From Photobacterium lutimaris (lineage in GTDB: Bacteria; Pseudomonadota; Gammaproteobacteria; Enterobacterales; Vibrionaceae): a stretch of DNA of 64,000 nt. Below the pieces are notes generated by a model. That model was not told the origin of the DNA, made no database searches, and saw nothing but the letters and a program-made list of their open reading frames with translations. Both the position numbers and the translations under genes were made by a program. Below, piece by piece: positions 9,208 to 17,476 of the stretch (within the stretch, counting starts at the first letter, position 1; every line of letters begins with the position of its first letter). The DNA is taken from NCBI RefSeq assembly GCF_003025555.1, contig NZ_PYMH01000011.1, positions 111,021 through 175,020 on the forward strand, read 5' to 3'.

Positions 9208-9284
9208 ATAGCCAATAGCCAATAGCCAATAGCCAATAGCCAATAGCCAATAGCCAATAGCCAATAGCCAATAGCCAATAGCCA
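9208..9284. repeat. Heptamer tandem array, 11 x ATAGCCA
   Basis: Eleven perfect head-to-tail copies of the 7-base unit ATAGCCA with no spacers, lying between the convergent dinB and pepD genes and ending a few bases before their shared terminator. Such arrays can change length by slipped-strand replication. Confidence 0.97.
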
Positions 9285-9291
9285 GATACAA

Positions 9292-9319
9292 AAAAGCGAA
9301 CTCACAGGAGTTCGCTTTT
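9292..9319. terminator. Bidirectional terminator between dinB and pepD
   Basis: A symmetric stem AAAAGCGAACTC / GAGTTCGCTTTT with a 4-base loop gives T-runs on both strands, so it can end both the plus-strand dinB message and the minus-strand pepD message. Confidence 0.85.
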
Positions 9320-9345
9320 CTTATCGGTTACTCAGAGAGTAACGG

Positions 9346-10806
9346 CTACGCCTTGACCGGAATGTTCTTCAGGATCGCTACCATTTGCTCCCAGAATAGG
9401 GCAACGGTGTCGATCTGGACTTTCTCATCTGGTGAGTGCGGGAACTTGATCGTTGGACCGAAAGAAATCATATCCATGTTCGGGTATGGCTTCTTGAACA
9501 GGCCACACTCAAGACCGGCGTGGATCACCATGATGTTCGGTACGCGGCCGTAGATGCTCTCATACGTTTCACGGAACAGGTGCATAACTTCAGAGTCAGC
9601 ATCCGGTTTCCAGCCAGGGTAGGTGCCAGAGAACTCACAGCTTGCGCCAGCAAGAGAAGCCACCGCTTTTAGCATGCCTTCGACATTGCTGCGACCAGAG
9701 TCGATCAGCGAGCGGATCAGGCACAGGACCGTGATTTTGTCAGCTTCCGTGGTGATCACACCGACGTTCAGTGATGTCTCAACCACGCCTTGGATATCAT
9801 CACTCATGCGGATCACACCGTTCGGACAGGCGTTTAGCATGTTGACGAAACGCTGCTGGTCGGCGGTTGCAAGCACATCAGCTGGAAGCTCGGTTGTTTC
9901 GGTAAATAGGTTGATGTCGGTTTCAACACGGCCAAGTTCAGCAACTAGTAGTTCTTGGTAGTCAACGAACAGCTCGTTTAGTTTATCCACGTTTTCCGCT
10001 GGCAGGGCCACAACCGCGCTTGCTTCACGTGGGATGGCGTTACGCAGACTTCCTCCCGTAAGAGATGTCAGGCGCAAACCTAGCTCTTCGGCGTGACCAA
10101 ACAGGAAACGGCCAAGGATCTTGTTGGCATTGCCGCGGCCGGTATGGATATCACAGCCAGAGTGACCGCCCTTAAGCCCTTTAACCACCAGTTTGGCAGC
10201 CTGATAATCAGCGGGAGTGGTTTCGCGCTGGATATCAATAACCAGTGAGCTATCAACCCCGCCGGCACAGCCCATGTAGACTTCGCCTTCTTGCTCTGAA
10301 TCGGTGTTTAGCAAGATGTCGCCTTCCAGCCAGCCTTCTTCTAGACCGAAGGCTCCGGTCATACCGGCTTCTTCATCAATGGTCAGGAGAACTTCTAGCG
10401 GACCGTGCTCGATCTCTTTTGAAGCCAGTACCGCAAGACAAGCTGCCATTCCCATACCGTTATCGGCACCCAAGGTCGTGCCCTTGGCTGTCACCCATTC
10501 ACCATCGATGTATGGCTGGATAGGATCGGCTGTGAAGTCGTGGTCAGTCTCTTCATTCTTCTGCGGCACCATATCGATGTGGGCCTGAAGAACAACCCCT
10601 TTACGATCTTCCATGCCCGGTGTCGCTGGCTTTTTGATGAAGACATTACCCACGGCATCACGGCGTACTTCCAGGCCTTCGGCTTGGGCGAATTGGATGA
10701 TGTGCTGGGCTAGGGCTTCTTCATGCTTGGAAGGGTGTGGGATTGAGCAGATTTGATCGAAGAATTGCCACACAGGCTGGGGTGACAGTTGGCTGATTTC
10801 TGACAC
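9346..10806 (-). CDS. pepD: Cytosol aminoacyl-histidine dipeptidase (peptidase D)
   Basis: PepD hydrolyses dipeptides such as carnosine and Xaa-His in the cytoplasm. The 486-residue protein has the M20-type metal-binding layout: AHIDMVPQ (His and Asp), LGADNGMG (bridging Asp), DEEAGMTG (catalytic and binding Glu), and a late His in ECGLFKKPYP region context. An AGGAG-type ribosome site precedes the ATG. The gene is convergent with dinB and followed by the shared terminator at 9292-9319. Confidence 0.95.
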   Translation of the reverse strand: MSEISQLSPQPVWQFFDQICSIPHPSKHEEALAQHIIQFAQAEGLEVRRDAVGNVFIKKPATPGMEDRKGVVLQAHIDMVPQKNEETDHDFTADPIQPYIDGEWVTAKGTTLGADNGMGMAACLAVLASKEIEHGPLEVLLTIDEEAGMTGAFGLEEGWLEGDILLNTDSEQEGEVYMGCAGGVDSSLVIDIQRETTPADYQAAKLVVKGLKGGHSGCDIHTGRGNANKILGRFLFGHAEELGLRLTSLTGGSLRNAIPREASAVVALPAENVDKLNELFVDYQELLVAELGRVETDINLFTETTELPADVLATADQQRFVNMLNACPNGVIRMSDDIQGVVETSLNVGVITTEADKITVLCLIRSLIDSGRSNVEGMLKAVASLAGASCEFSGTYPGWKPDADSEVMHLFRETYESIYGRVPNIMVIHAGLECGLFKKPYPNMDMISFGPTIKFPHSPDEKVQIDTVALFWEQMVAILKNIPVKA

Positions 10807-10938
10807 AGCAGTCTCCTTTATAAACTGTTGTTAATGGGCGATCGGTTAGCGGAATATCAACAATATTGCAATATTATACAGAACAATTACCTATCGCGGT
10901 TAACGTCAAGGATACCACTGCGTCCGAAACGGTAACAG

Positions 10939-12582
10939 CTAAATCTTAAAGTGGCCGATATGGCTTTCCAAGCTTTGCCCATTGGCCAGTAACTGGCTAC
11001 TGGCGGCGGCAATATGGTCACCCTGTTCAACGGTTTGATGGCTGTGATTGGTTAGTTGATGCAGGCTCTGGTTGATCTCATCTGCTGCTTGTGATTGTTG
11101 GTCACTGGCTTCGGCAATATGCTGGTTGAGCGTTAATATCGTGGTGATCTGCTTGCCGATGGCGGTCAGGGTTTGGGCGACCTCATCGGCATGCTCAGCG
11201 GTGCTTGAGGACTGTTTCCGGGTTTTGACCAAAGCGTCACTGACACTGTTGGCTCTGTTTTGGAGGTTGGCAATGATGGTTTCAATTTCATTGGTGCTCG
11301 ATTGGGTCCTCGTGGCAAGGGTGCGGACTTCTGCGGCGACAACCGCAAAACCACGTCCTTGCTCCCCGGCCCGAGCCGCTTCAATCGCGGCATTGAGGGC
11401 CAATAGGTTAGTCTGTTCGGCAATACCCCGGATCACATCCAATACCGAACCGATAGTTTGCGAGTCCTGTTCTAATACGTGTGCACTGTGGCTGGCCTCG
11501 TCAAGCAAGGTCAGTAGCGCATGCATTTCTTTGGCGGAATTGGAGACAATGGCAATGCTTTTGCTGCTGTGTTGCTGGGCTTGATCAGCAGCATCGGCCG
11601 CTTGTTGCGCAGACTGGGCGATATCTTGATTATTGGCATGGAGCTGGTTCATCGCGGCGGCAACGCTGTCAATGCCATGATAAGCCTGGTTGGCACTGCT
11701 TGCCGTTTGGGTGGCGACGCTGTTGAGTTGGCTGGCAGTGGCGCTGATCTGATCGCTGACCGGGGCGATGTCGCGTAGCATGCCGGACAAATGATTTGAG
11801 AACGTGTTAAACGAACGTGCCAACTGGCTGAGCTCATCATCGCCCTGGCACGGTAACCGTTGAGTTAAATCGCCATCACCTTTAGCAATATCATGCATGG
11901 CCTGAGCCGTTTCACGGCAAGGGTGGGTGATCGAGCGGGTGATCTGCCAAGCAAGCAGCGCGCTCAGTGCCAGTGCACTGAGTATGAAGAGGCTGATCTT
12001 TTTGATTTCGCGATAGAACAACGCACTGACATCATCGACATATATCCCCGATCCAACAATCCATCCCCAGGCTGGAAAGCCTTTCACGAACGATATCTTC
12101 TCCAGCGGGGTACTGAAGCCGGGTTTTTCCCAAAAGTAGTCGACAAAGCCTTGGCCTTGCTGGCGGACGGTATTGGCCATCTCGACAAATAAGGCTGTGC
12201 CGTTGGGGTCTTTAAAATTGTTTAGCGATTGGCCGTTGAGCGAGGGCTTGAAGGGGTGCATCACCATTGCCGGTGTCATATCGTTGATCCAGAAATAATC
12301 TTGGTGCTCATAACGCAAAGCGGCCAGAGCTTCAATCGCCTGTTGCTTGGCTTGTGCTCGAGAAAGGGTGCCTTGTTGTTCAAGAGAATGGTAATAGCCG
12401 AGCAAGCTGTGGGCACTCTCAACGAGGTGGCGGGTCTTGAGCCTTTTTTGCTCCATGATATTGGTCTGGTAATCGGCAATGAATAACACCAGTGGCAATA
12501 GGGTCAATGTTGTCACGATAAAGCTCAATAGGTAGAGCCGTTTGCCAATAGATATTTTCCGTAGATATGAGAATTCCGCCAT
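10939..12582 (-). CDS. Methyl-accepting chemotaxis protein, single Cache sensor
   Basis: A 547-residue chemoreceptor. A first membrane helix (about residues 14-34) is followed by a periplasmic single-Cache domain of the sCache_2 type (DYFWINDMTP, MVMHPFKP, GWIVGSGIYVDD), a second helix, a HAMP domain, and the cytoplasmic signalling domain with the highly conserved hairpin (EQTNLLALNAAIEAARAGEQ). sCache_2 domains often bind short organic acids; the ligand here is unknown. A GTG at 12594 could start four residues earlier, but the ATG at 12582 has a GAGGG ribosome site at proper distance. The gene is single and divergent from the small-RNA gene. Confidence 0.93.
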   Translation of the reverse strand: MAEFSYLRKISIGKRLYLLSFIVTTLTLLPLVLFIADYQTNIMEQKRLKTRHLVESAHSLLGYYHSLEQQGTLSRAQAKQQAIEALAALRYEHQDYFWINDMTPAMVMHPFKPSLNGQSLNNFKDPNGTALFVEMANTVRQQGQGFVDYFWEKPGFSTPLEKISFVKGFPAWGWIVGSGIYVDDVSALFYREIKKISLFILSALALSALLAWQITRSITHPCRETAQAMHDIAKGDGDLTQRLPCQGDDELSQLARSFNTFSNHLSGMLRDIAPVSDQISATASQLNSVATQTASSANQAYHGIDSVAAAMNQLHANNQDIAQSAQQAADAADQAQQHSSKSIAIVSNSAKEMHALLTLLDEASHSAHVLEQDSQTIGSVLDVIRGIAEQTNLLALNAAIEAARAGEQGRGFAVVAAEVRTLATRTQSSTNEIETIIANLQNRANSVSDALVKTRKQSSSTAEHADEVAQTLTAIGKQITTILTLNQHIAEASDQQSQAADEINQSLHQLTNHSHQTVEQGDHIAAASSQLLANGQSLESHIGHFKI

Positions 12583-12780
12583 TTTGTCCCTCACCCGCCA
12601 CCATTAATATGTGTTCGTTTGAATAAGGTATGTTGTATCTATGTTGGTGTTCAATAGGGGAGTGTTACACTTTAGTCGCGAAAGGGTGAAAGTGTGAACT
12701 TACGCCATGTAATTTAATTACAGAAATTGTTGTTCTACCACTCAATAACAGGAAAAGTGTGACGAGGTTAAAGAAAATGC

Positions 12781-12809
12781 TTGAAAGTTTATTACGCCGG
12801 AGTTATAGT
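12781..12809 (+). promoter_or_regulatory. Sigma-70-type promoter of the small-RNA gene
   Basis: TTGAAA at 12781-12786 and TATAGT at 12804-12809 are separated by exactly 17 bases, predicting a start near 12816. A possible CRP half-site (GTGTGA, 12757-12762) lies just upstream. The spacing and match are good, but the start is not proven. Confidence 0.6.
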
Positions 12810-12961
12810 TGCTGTATCTTCTGAACGAAGACGAACGACACAAAATTTTGCTCTAGGATGAGCCCGAGATATCGCCTCCATGGAACCGAGTTGAAGTCAG
12901 GTCAAGATGGCCAAACACACACTCTGTGTGTACTCATTGCTTAATAGTTAAGGTGATAAAA

Positions 12962-13051
12962 ATGAAAGTATTTGAATCTGCAAATAAATTTTGGAATAAC
13001 CGCTCTGTATACACCGGTAACTTCAAATACCCAAGCTCGTTCGGTTACTAA
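12962..13051 (+). CDS. 29-residue peptide, VcdP-like
   Basis: ATG at 12962 follows a ribosome site (AAGGTGAT) at good spacing and the frame ends at TAA 13049-13051. The product begins MKVFESANKFWNN and ends FKYPSSFGY; it is rich in aromatic residues and has no membrane segment or signal peptide. In V. cholerae the 29-residue VcdP is reported to bind citrate synthase. Equal length, gene setting and the C-rich 3' part suggest the same family, but this is inference because I do not hold the VcdP sequence. It is far too short for usual gene finding. Confidence 0.65.
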   Translation: MKVFESANKFWNNRSVYTGNFKYPSSFGY

Positions 13052-13167
13052 TTCTACGGTTTGTCCGGTTTCACATGATCGGGCAGATCTACGTGGTCAA
13101 CTTTTTGTTCACCCCCTTTGTTTAAGAATCTCTTAAAACCGCTTTTCGGTTTCTAGTTACATTCTGA

Positions 13168-13197
13168 CGCCACTTCTCGTTGAAGTGGCGTTTTTTT
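13168..13197 (+). terminator. Terminator of the small RNA
   Basis: Nine-base stem CGCCACTTC / GAAGTGGCG with a five-base loop and seven T. No other gene ends nearby, so it marks the 3' end of the small RNA. Confidence 0.9.
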
Positions 13198-13198
13198 A

Positions 13199-13653
13199 TC
13201 TCCTTGATTCTTCGCCCTCTCTCATTACCACCATACTTATACATATTATTTTTAATCTGTATTTCATGGCTTTTCGATGTATTCGATTACATTCTTCGTT
13301 AGCTGTTAATTAATGAGCTTTGTTGCTTGATATTAACGATTGCGCATACGAGTAAAATAATAATTGAACAAAATGTAATCATGCTGTTAATGGTTTAAGC
13401 TTCTGTTTTTATTGACTTATTTTTGTTCTTTATTTTTCGTGGTTGATTTTTTATTCGGTTATTCGTATCCGATGGTGATAATTCCGTTATTTACTGGAAT
13501 TTGACAATAATCGAGCATATAATCGCCCCCTAAATAGGAACGCAATCGTTTTCTATTTCTTGAATGTTCGTGATGTGTGGAATCCGGGATACGGGTTCGG
13601 TACATCCTATATACCAATATCAATTGCTTAATATCTCCAAGGAATCGAGAGCA
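13199..13653 (+). promoter_or_regulatory. AT-rich leader of the purine permease gene with a PurR-like site
   Basis: This 455-base stretch holds no supported gene. A TATAAT at 13518-13523 could be a -10 element, but the TTGACA at 13501 is too close to serve with it. Downstream, ACGCAATCGTTTTCTA at 13540-13555 matches 12 of 16 positions of the PurR operator consensus ACGCAAACGTTTGCGT by eye. A PurR site is plausible before a purine permease; it is not tested. Confidence 0.45.
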
Positions 13654-14943
13654 ATGCTTGAGAAAACTTTTAAACTCAAAGAGCACGGTACAGACGTCCG
13701 AACTGAGCTGCTTGCGGGTCTGACCACCTTCTTGACGATGGCTTACATCATTTTTGTAAACCCATCTATGCTGTCGGCGACGGGGATGGACCAAGGCGCT
13801 GTCTTTGTTGCGACCTGTCTGGCTGCTGTTGTCGGCTGTTTTATCATGGGTTTTGTGGCTAACTATCCGGTTGCACAGGCTCCGGGGATGGGGCTGAATG
13901 CTTTTTTCACCTACGGTGTCGTGTTGGGTATGGGTCATACCTGGCAGGTTGCACTGGCGGCGGTGTTCTTGTCGGGTCTGTGCTTTATTGCCTTGAGTGT
14001 CATGCGCGTTCGGGAGTGGATTATCAACTCGATCCCTCATGCCCTGCGGATTGGGATCTCGGCGGGTATTGGTCTGTTTTTGGCGTTTATTGCCCTGCAA
14101 AGCTCCGGTATTGTTGTTGATAACCCGGCAACGTTGGTACAGGTGGGGGATTTCACTAGCTTCCCGGCAGCCATGGCTTCACTGGGTTTCTTCCTAACGA
14201 TTGCGCTGGTTCATCGCGGTTATAAAGCTGCGGTACTGATTGCCATTTTGGCCGTTACCGTTATCAGTGTGCTGGTTGGTGAAGTGAGCTATGCCGGTAT
14301 CGTGTCGGCACCACCAAGCATTGCCCCAACCTTTATGCAGATGGATTTCTCTGGTGCATTGGAAGTGGGCTTGATTTCAGTGGTTTTTGCCTTCCTGTTC
14401 GTCGACCTGTTCGATACGGCCGGTACCTTGGTGGGTGTCGCGACTAAAGCGGATCTGGTTGATAAAGATGGCAAGCTCCCTCGTCTTAACCGTGCGCTAT
14501 TGGCCGACAGTACAGCTACTTCTGTTGGTGCGGTATTGGGTACATCAAACACCACGTCTTACGTTGAAAGTGTGTCAGGTGTCGCCGTGGGCGGCCGTAC
14601 CGGTCTAACGGCTGTGACGGTTGGCGTTTTGTTCCTGTTGGCATTGTTCTTTGCTCCGCTAGCAGGTATGGTGCCTGCCTATGCGACAGCGGGTGCGTTG
14701 TTCTATGTTGCCATCCTGATGATGTCTGGATTGGTTAGCGTTGACTGGCGTGACTTAACAGAAGCAGCACCAGTAGTTGTAGTTTGTCTACTGATGCCGT
14801 TAACATACTCCATCGCAGAAGGTATTGGCCTTGGCTTTATCACCTATGCTGCCGTCAAGACGATGAGTGGCAAAGGGCGTGATGTAAATATTAGTGTGTG
14901 GGTTATCGCAGCCCTATTTGTTGCTAAAATTATCTTTCTATAA
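13654..14943 (+). CDS. Purine (hypoxanthine/guanine/adenine) permease, AzgA-type NCS2 family
   Basis: A 429-residue polytopic membrane protein of the AzgA/GhxP/AdeP group, which imports purine bases with protons. Family marks include LTTFLTMAYIIFVNP, APGMGLNAFF, LFDTAGTLVGV and a conserved TSYVESVSGVAVGGRTGL region. The frame is open back to 13564, but the family start MLEKTFKLKEHG at 13654 is preferred. It is 51 bases ahead of gpt, which converts guanine, xanthine and hypoxanthine to nucleotides, so uptake and salvage are probably linked. Which base it prefers cannot be decided here. Confidence 0.9.
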   Translation: MLEKTFKLKEHGTDVRTELLAGLTTFLTMAYIIFVNPSMLSATGMDQGAVFVATCLAAVVGCFIMGFVANYPVAQAPGMGLNAFFTYGVVLGMGHTWQVALAAVFLSGLCFIALSVMRVREWIINSIPHALRIGISAGIGLFLAFIALQSSGIVVDNPATLVQVGDFTSFPAAMASLGFFLTIALVHRGYKAAVLIAILAVTVISVLVGEVSYAGIVSAPPSIAPTFMQMDFSGALEVGLISVVFAFLFVDLFDTAGTLVGVATKADLVDKDGKLPRLNRALLADSTATSVGAVLGTSNTTSYVESVSGVAVGGRTGLTAVTVGVLFLLALFFAPLAGMVPAYATAGALFYVAILMMSGLVSVDWRDLTEAAPVVVVCLLMPLTYSIAEGIGLGFITYAAVKTMSGKGRDVNISVWVIAALFVAKIIFL

Positions 14944-14994
14944 CAGTAAATAAATACATACAGCAGTTTTTGCTGACTCAGAGGTTCATCGGAT

Positions 14995-15453
14995 ATGAGT
15001 AATAAGTTCATCATCACTTGGGACAACATGCAAATGTATACCCGCCAGTTAGCAGAGAAATTACTTCCTGCAGATCAGTGGAAAGGTATCATTGCCGTTA
15101 GCCGTGGTGGCTTGGTTCCCTCTGCAATCTTGGCGCGTGAACTTGGTATTCGTTATGTTGATACCGTGTGTATCTCTAGCTACGACCACGATCATCAGCG
15201 TGAGATGACCGTTCTGAAGCAAGCTGAAGGTGATGGTGAAGGCTTCATCGTTATCGATGACCTGGTTGATACTGGCGGTACAGCGGAAATGATCCGTCAG
15301 ATGTACCCGAAAGCAAAATTCGTAACGGTATGTGCGAAACCTGCAGGCAAACATCTGGTTGATGACTACGTGGTAGATATCCCGCAGGAAACTTGGATTG
15401 AGCAGCCATGGGATATGGCCGTGACTTTCGTTGATCCAATCGCGAAAAAATAA
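14995..15453 (+). CDS. gpt: Xanthine-guanine phosphoribosyltransferase
   Basis: Gpt converts xanthine, guanine and hypoxanthine with PRPP to XMP, GMP and IMP. The 152-residue protein has the usual length and shows the PRPP motif VIDDLVDTGGTA, the early SRGGL loop, and the C-terminal ETWIEQPWD base-binding region. It follows the purine permease gene and ends 17 bases before a terminator. Confidence 0.96.
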   Translation: MSNKFIITWDNMQMYTRQLAEKLLPADQWKGIIAVSRGGLVPSAILARELGIRYVDTVCISSYDHDHQREMTVLKQAEGDGEGFIVIDDLVDTGGTAEMIRQMYPKAKFVTVCAKPAGKHLVDDYVVDIPQETWIEQPWDMAVTFVDPIAKK

Positions 15454-15470
15454 TATCGCTTGAACGAGTA

Positions 15471-15499
15471 AAAAAGGAGCCTAGAAGGCTCCTTTTTTT
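15471..15499 (+). terminator. Terminator after gpt
   Basis: Stem GGAGCCT / AGGCTCC (7 bp) flanked by A- and T-runs with a 3-base loop. The flanking runs make it usable in both directions, so it may also serve the minus-strand gene that ends at 15545. Confidence 0.88.
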
Positions 15500-15544
15500 A
15501 TGCCTGAAAAACCATATTGAAAAGTGATGCCATGACAAACAGGG

Positions 15545-15841
15545 TTAACTGGCTTTGGCTCTGATATCCGATAGGGACTCACCATTGGGTTTGTTGCGGT
15601 AATAGTTGTTGTAGTTGATGATATCAACCATGGTATTGCCAGTAATTGTACATTGGCGTTGGTATTTGGTCTGGAAGCTATCGGGGATCCGCTCGCCAGT
15701 GACATCCAAGCATAAAGGCGTTTTGGCATTGACGCCGCCCGAGGCTTCGCCGGGGTTTCCCCCCAACGAACCGCCACTGCCGAAAGCGAGTACTGATGAA
15801 GAGAATAAAAGCGAAGCACAAAGGCACAGGGCATATCGCAT
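15545..15841 (-). CDS. Small secreted protein of unknown function
   Basis: A 98-residue product with a clear signal peptide (MRYALCLCASLLFSSSVLA, then FGSG). The mature part has a glycine-rich start (GSGGSLGGNPGEASGG), two cysteines that could form a disulfide, and a polar tyrosine- and asparagine-rich C-terminal part (IINYNNYYRNK). I do not recognise the family. The ATG at 15841 is chosen over a GTG three codons earlier because it gives the better signal peptide. It is single, convergent with gpt, and divergent from frsA. Confidence 0.65.
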   Translation of the reverse strand: MRYALCLCASLLFSSSVLAFGSGGSLGGNPGEASGGVNAKTPLCLDVTGERIPDSFQTKYQRQCTITGNTMVDIINYNNYYRNKPNGESLSDIRAKAS

Positions 15842-16085
15842 ACTTACCACCGTATGAAGTACTGATAGGTATGTAAAAGCATAGCTGACTTCTTTTTAGT
15901 GCGGTGTACAGGTTCTACAACTAATGGGATTTGTCTGCCGGCTCATACTGTAAGTACCTGTTGGGTGGTATACTTTAAAAATATAAACACTATAAGCACA
16001 TGCGATAACTAAACAGATATTGGCTCTTGCAATGCTGAGGTTGCTATGCTGGTTTCATTGTTTAGTTCGGCGTGTGTTAACCGAT

Positions 16086-17357
16086 ATGGAGCTAAACGTG
16101 TCTGAATCGTCCAATACCAATCTTTCCGAAAAGCTCTTTGCCCCGAGGCAAACCTCCAAAGAAACCTCGAGTTTGGTGAAGTTGGCCAATATCGCTGATA
16201 GCCCGATCCACAGTGCCCTTGATGGTGACAGTGAAGTCGGATGGTACCGAGTGATGCGCCGCCCTCAGTGGATTTGGCAGGGAGTCGACCCTATTGAACT
16301 GGAGGCGATCCTTTCTCGAATGGCTAACTCCGAAGCACCGCGTACCCGTGATGACTTACTGGACACGGTCATTGGTTACAAACCAGGAAACTGGGTATAC
16401 GAGTGGTGCCAGGCGGGGGGAATGTACCACAAAGCTGCGCGTGCGTTACTTGATCAGGGTGAAAAAGAAAAAGCGGCAGAGCAGTTAATCAATGCCAGTA
16501 TGTACTACAGCATCGGAGCCTACCCGCACCTGAAAGGGGATGATCTGTCTGCCCAGGCCGAGCTGCAAGCCAATCAAGCTTATCGCGATGCAATGGAAAA
16601 CATGCCGCACCAAATGCGCACCATTGATGTGAAATACCAGAACAAGACCTTCCAGGCCTTTATTCATTTACCTTGTACTGACAAGCTATTGCCAACCGTG
16701 ATTGTCAGTGGTGGCTTGGATTCCCTGCAGTCCGATTTATTGCGTTTGTACCAAAAATACTTCGGGCCTGCTGGCTTTGCGATGATCACCCTGGATATGC
16801 CTTCGGTCGGCCACAGTAGCCATTGGTCGTTGACTGAAGATACCAGCCGATTACACCAGGCCTTGTTGCAACAGATCATGGATGTGCCATGGGTCGATCA
16901 TACCCGGGTGGCAATGCTGGGACTGCGTTTTGGTGGTAATGCCGCTATCCGCTTGGGATTTCTTGAGCCGAGTCGTTTGAAAACCTGCATAAGTATCGGT
17001 GGGGTTATCCATAGCGGATTGGCCGATCCCAAGCGGTTGGATGCCATGCCGAGGATGTATCTCGATATGCTTGCATCTCGGCTGGGGAAAAATGGCGTGT
17101 CGAAGTCTAGCTTGGTCTCCCACCTTTCTGCATGGTCCCTCAAGCATCAGGGCTTGCTGGGGCGTCGCAAGATTGATGTGCCAATGCTGGGGATTGGCCT
17201 TAAGGGGGACCCGGTATGTTCGGAATTCGATAACCAGCTTATTGCGATGTCGAGCCGCGGCGGCAAGGCCGTTACCTTACCTGAGAAACCGTTGCACGAC
17301 GGCTATCACCGTGCAATGACCACGGTCGTTGATTGGCTGAAGGAAAAGCTCGCCTAG
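16086..17357 (+). CDS. frsA: FrsA-like alpha/beta-hydrolase
   Basis: FrsA was described as a partner of unphosphorylated enzyme IIA-Glc in enteric bacteria and vibrios; a claim of pyruvate decarboxylase activity was later disputed. The product is about 423 residues and resembles FrsA over its length (NLSEKLF, YRVMRRPQWIWQGVDP, ASMYYSIGAYPHLKGDDL, DMPSVGHSS). The position of the hydrolase nucleophile elbow reads GLRFGG, without serine. The start is chosen at MELNVSESSNTN; the frame is open to 16020 and no strong ribosome site is visible. EIIA-Glc (crr) is encoded 22 kb away in this window. Confidence 0.9.
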   Translation: MELNVSESSNTNLSEKLFAPRQTSKETSSLVKLANIADSPIHSALDGDSEVGWYRVMRRPQWIWQGVDPIELEAILSRMANSEAPRTRDDLLDTVIGYKPGNWVYEWCQAGGMYHKAARALLDQGEKEKAAEQLINASMYYSIGAYPHLKGDDLSAQAELQANQAYRDAMENMPHQMRTIDVKYQNKTFQAFIHLPCTDKLLPTVIVSGGLDSLQSDLLRLYQKYFGPAGFAMITLDMPSVGHSSHWSLTEDTSRLHQALLQQIMDVPWVDHTRVAMLGLRFGGNAAIRLGFLEPSRLKTCISIGGVIHSGLADPKRLDAMPRMYLDMLASRLGKNGVSKSSLVSHLSAWSLKHQGLLGRRKIDVPMLGIGLKGDPVCSEFDNQLIAMSSRGGKAVTLPEKPLHDGYHRAMTTVVDWLKEKLA

Positions 17358-17476
17358 TACGTATCGTTATTAAGAAGTCTTTATCAATATGTCTGTTTTG
17401 TAAATAAATTGTTGCCAAGCGAGCGGTTTATGGCTTAAATGGAATAGGTAAATTATTGCTAGGGATGGAGATGACT

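Larger units (their letters stand above)
12816..13197 (+). ncRNA. Probable dual-function small RNA, VcdRP-like
   Basis: The transcript predicted from the promoter at 12781 to the terminator at 13168-13197 is about 380 bases. It contains a 29-codon reading frame, then an untranslated 3' part with a run of five C in the segment TTCACCCCCT (13108-13117), then a strong hairpin and seven T. The layout fits Vibrio cholerae VcdRP as I recall it: a CRP-controlled RNA encoding the 29-residue VcdP and using a conserved C-run to pair with PTS mRNAs. I could not compare sequences. A hairpin with 7-bp stem lies at 12915-12931 in the 5' part. The true 5' end or processing may give a shorter RNA. Confidence 0.65.

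Noticed and set aside
8522..9271. 249-codon minus-strand frame with a repeated IGYWLLA start
   Set aside because: The repeat translates the heptamer array and the rest lies antisense to dinB; it is a shadow frame.
9208..9284. Possible CRISPR array
   Set aside because: Units are 7 bases with no spacers, and no cas genes are present; the same applies to the arrays at 38.7, 42.9 and 63.9 kb.
12757..12775. Full CRP site before the small-RNA promoter
   Set aside because: Only the left half (GTGTGA) is good; the right half does not match TCACA, so it is mentioned only as a half-site.
13459..14100. 213-codon minus-strand frame
   Set aside because: Antisense to the purine permease gene, with low-complexity composition.
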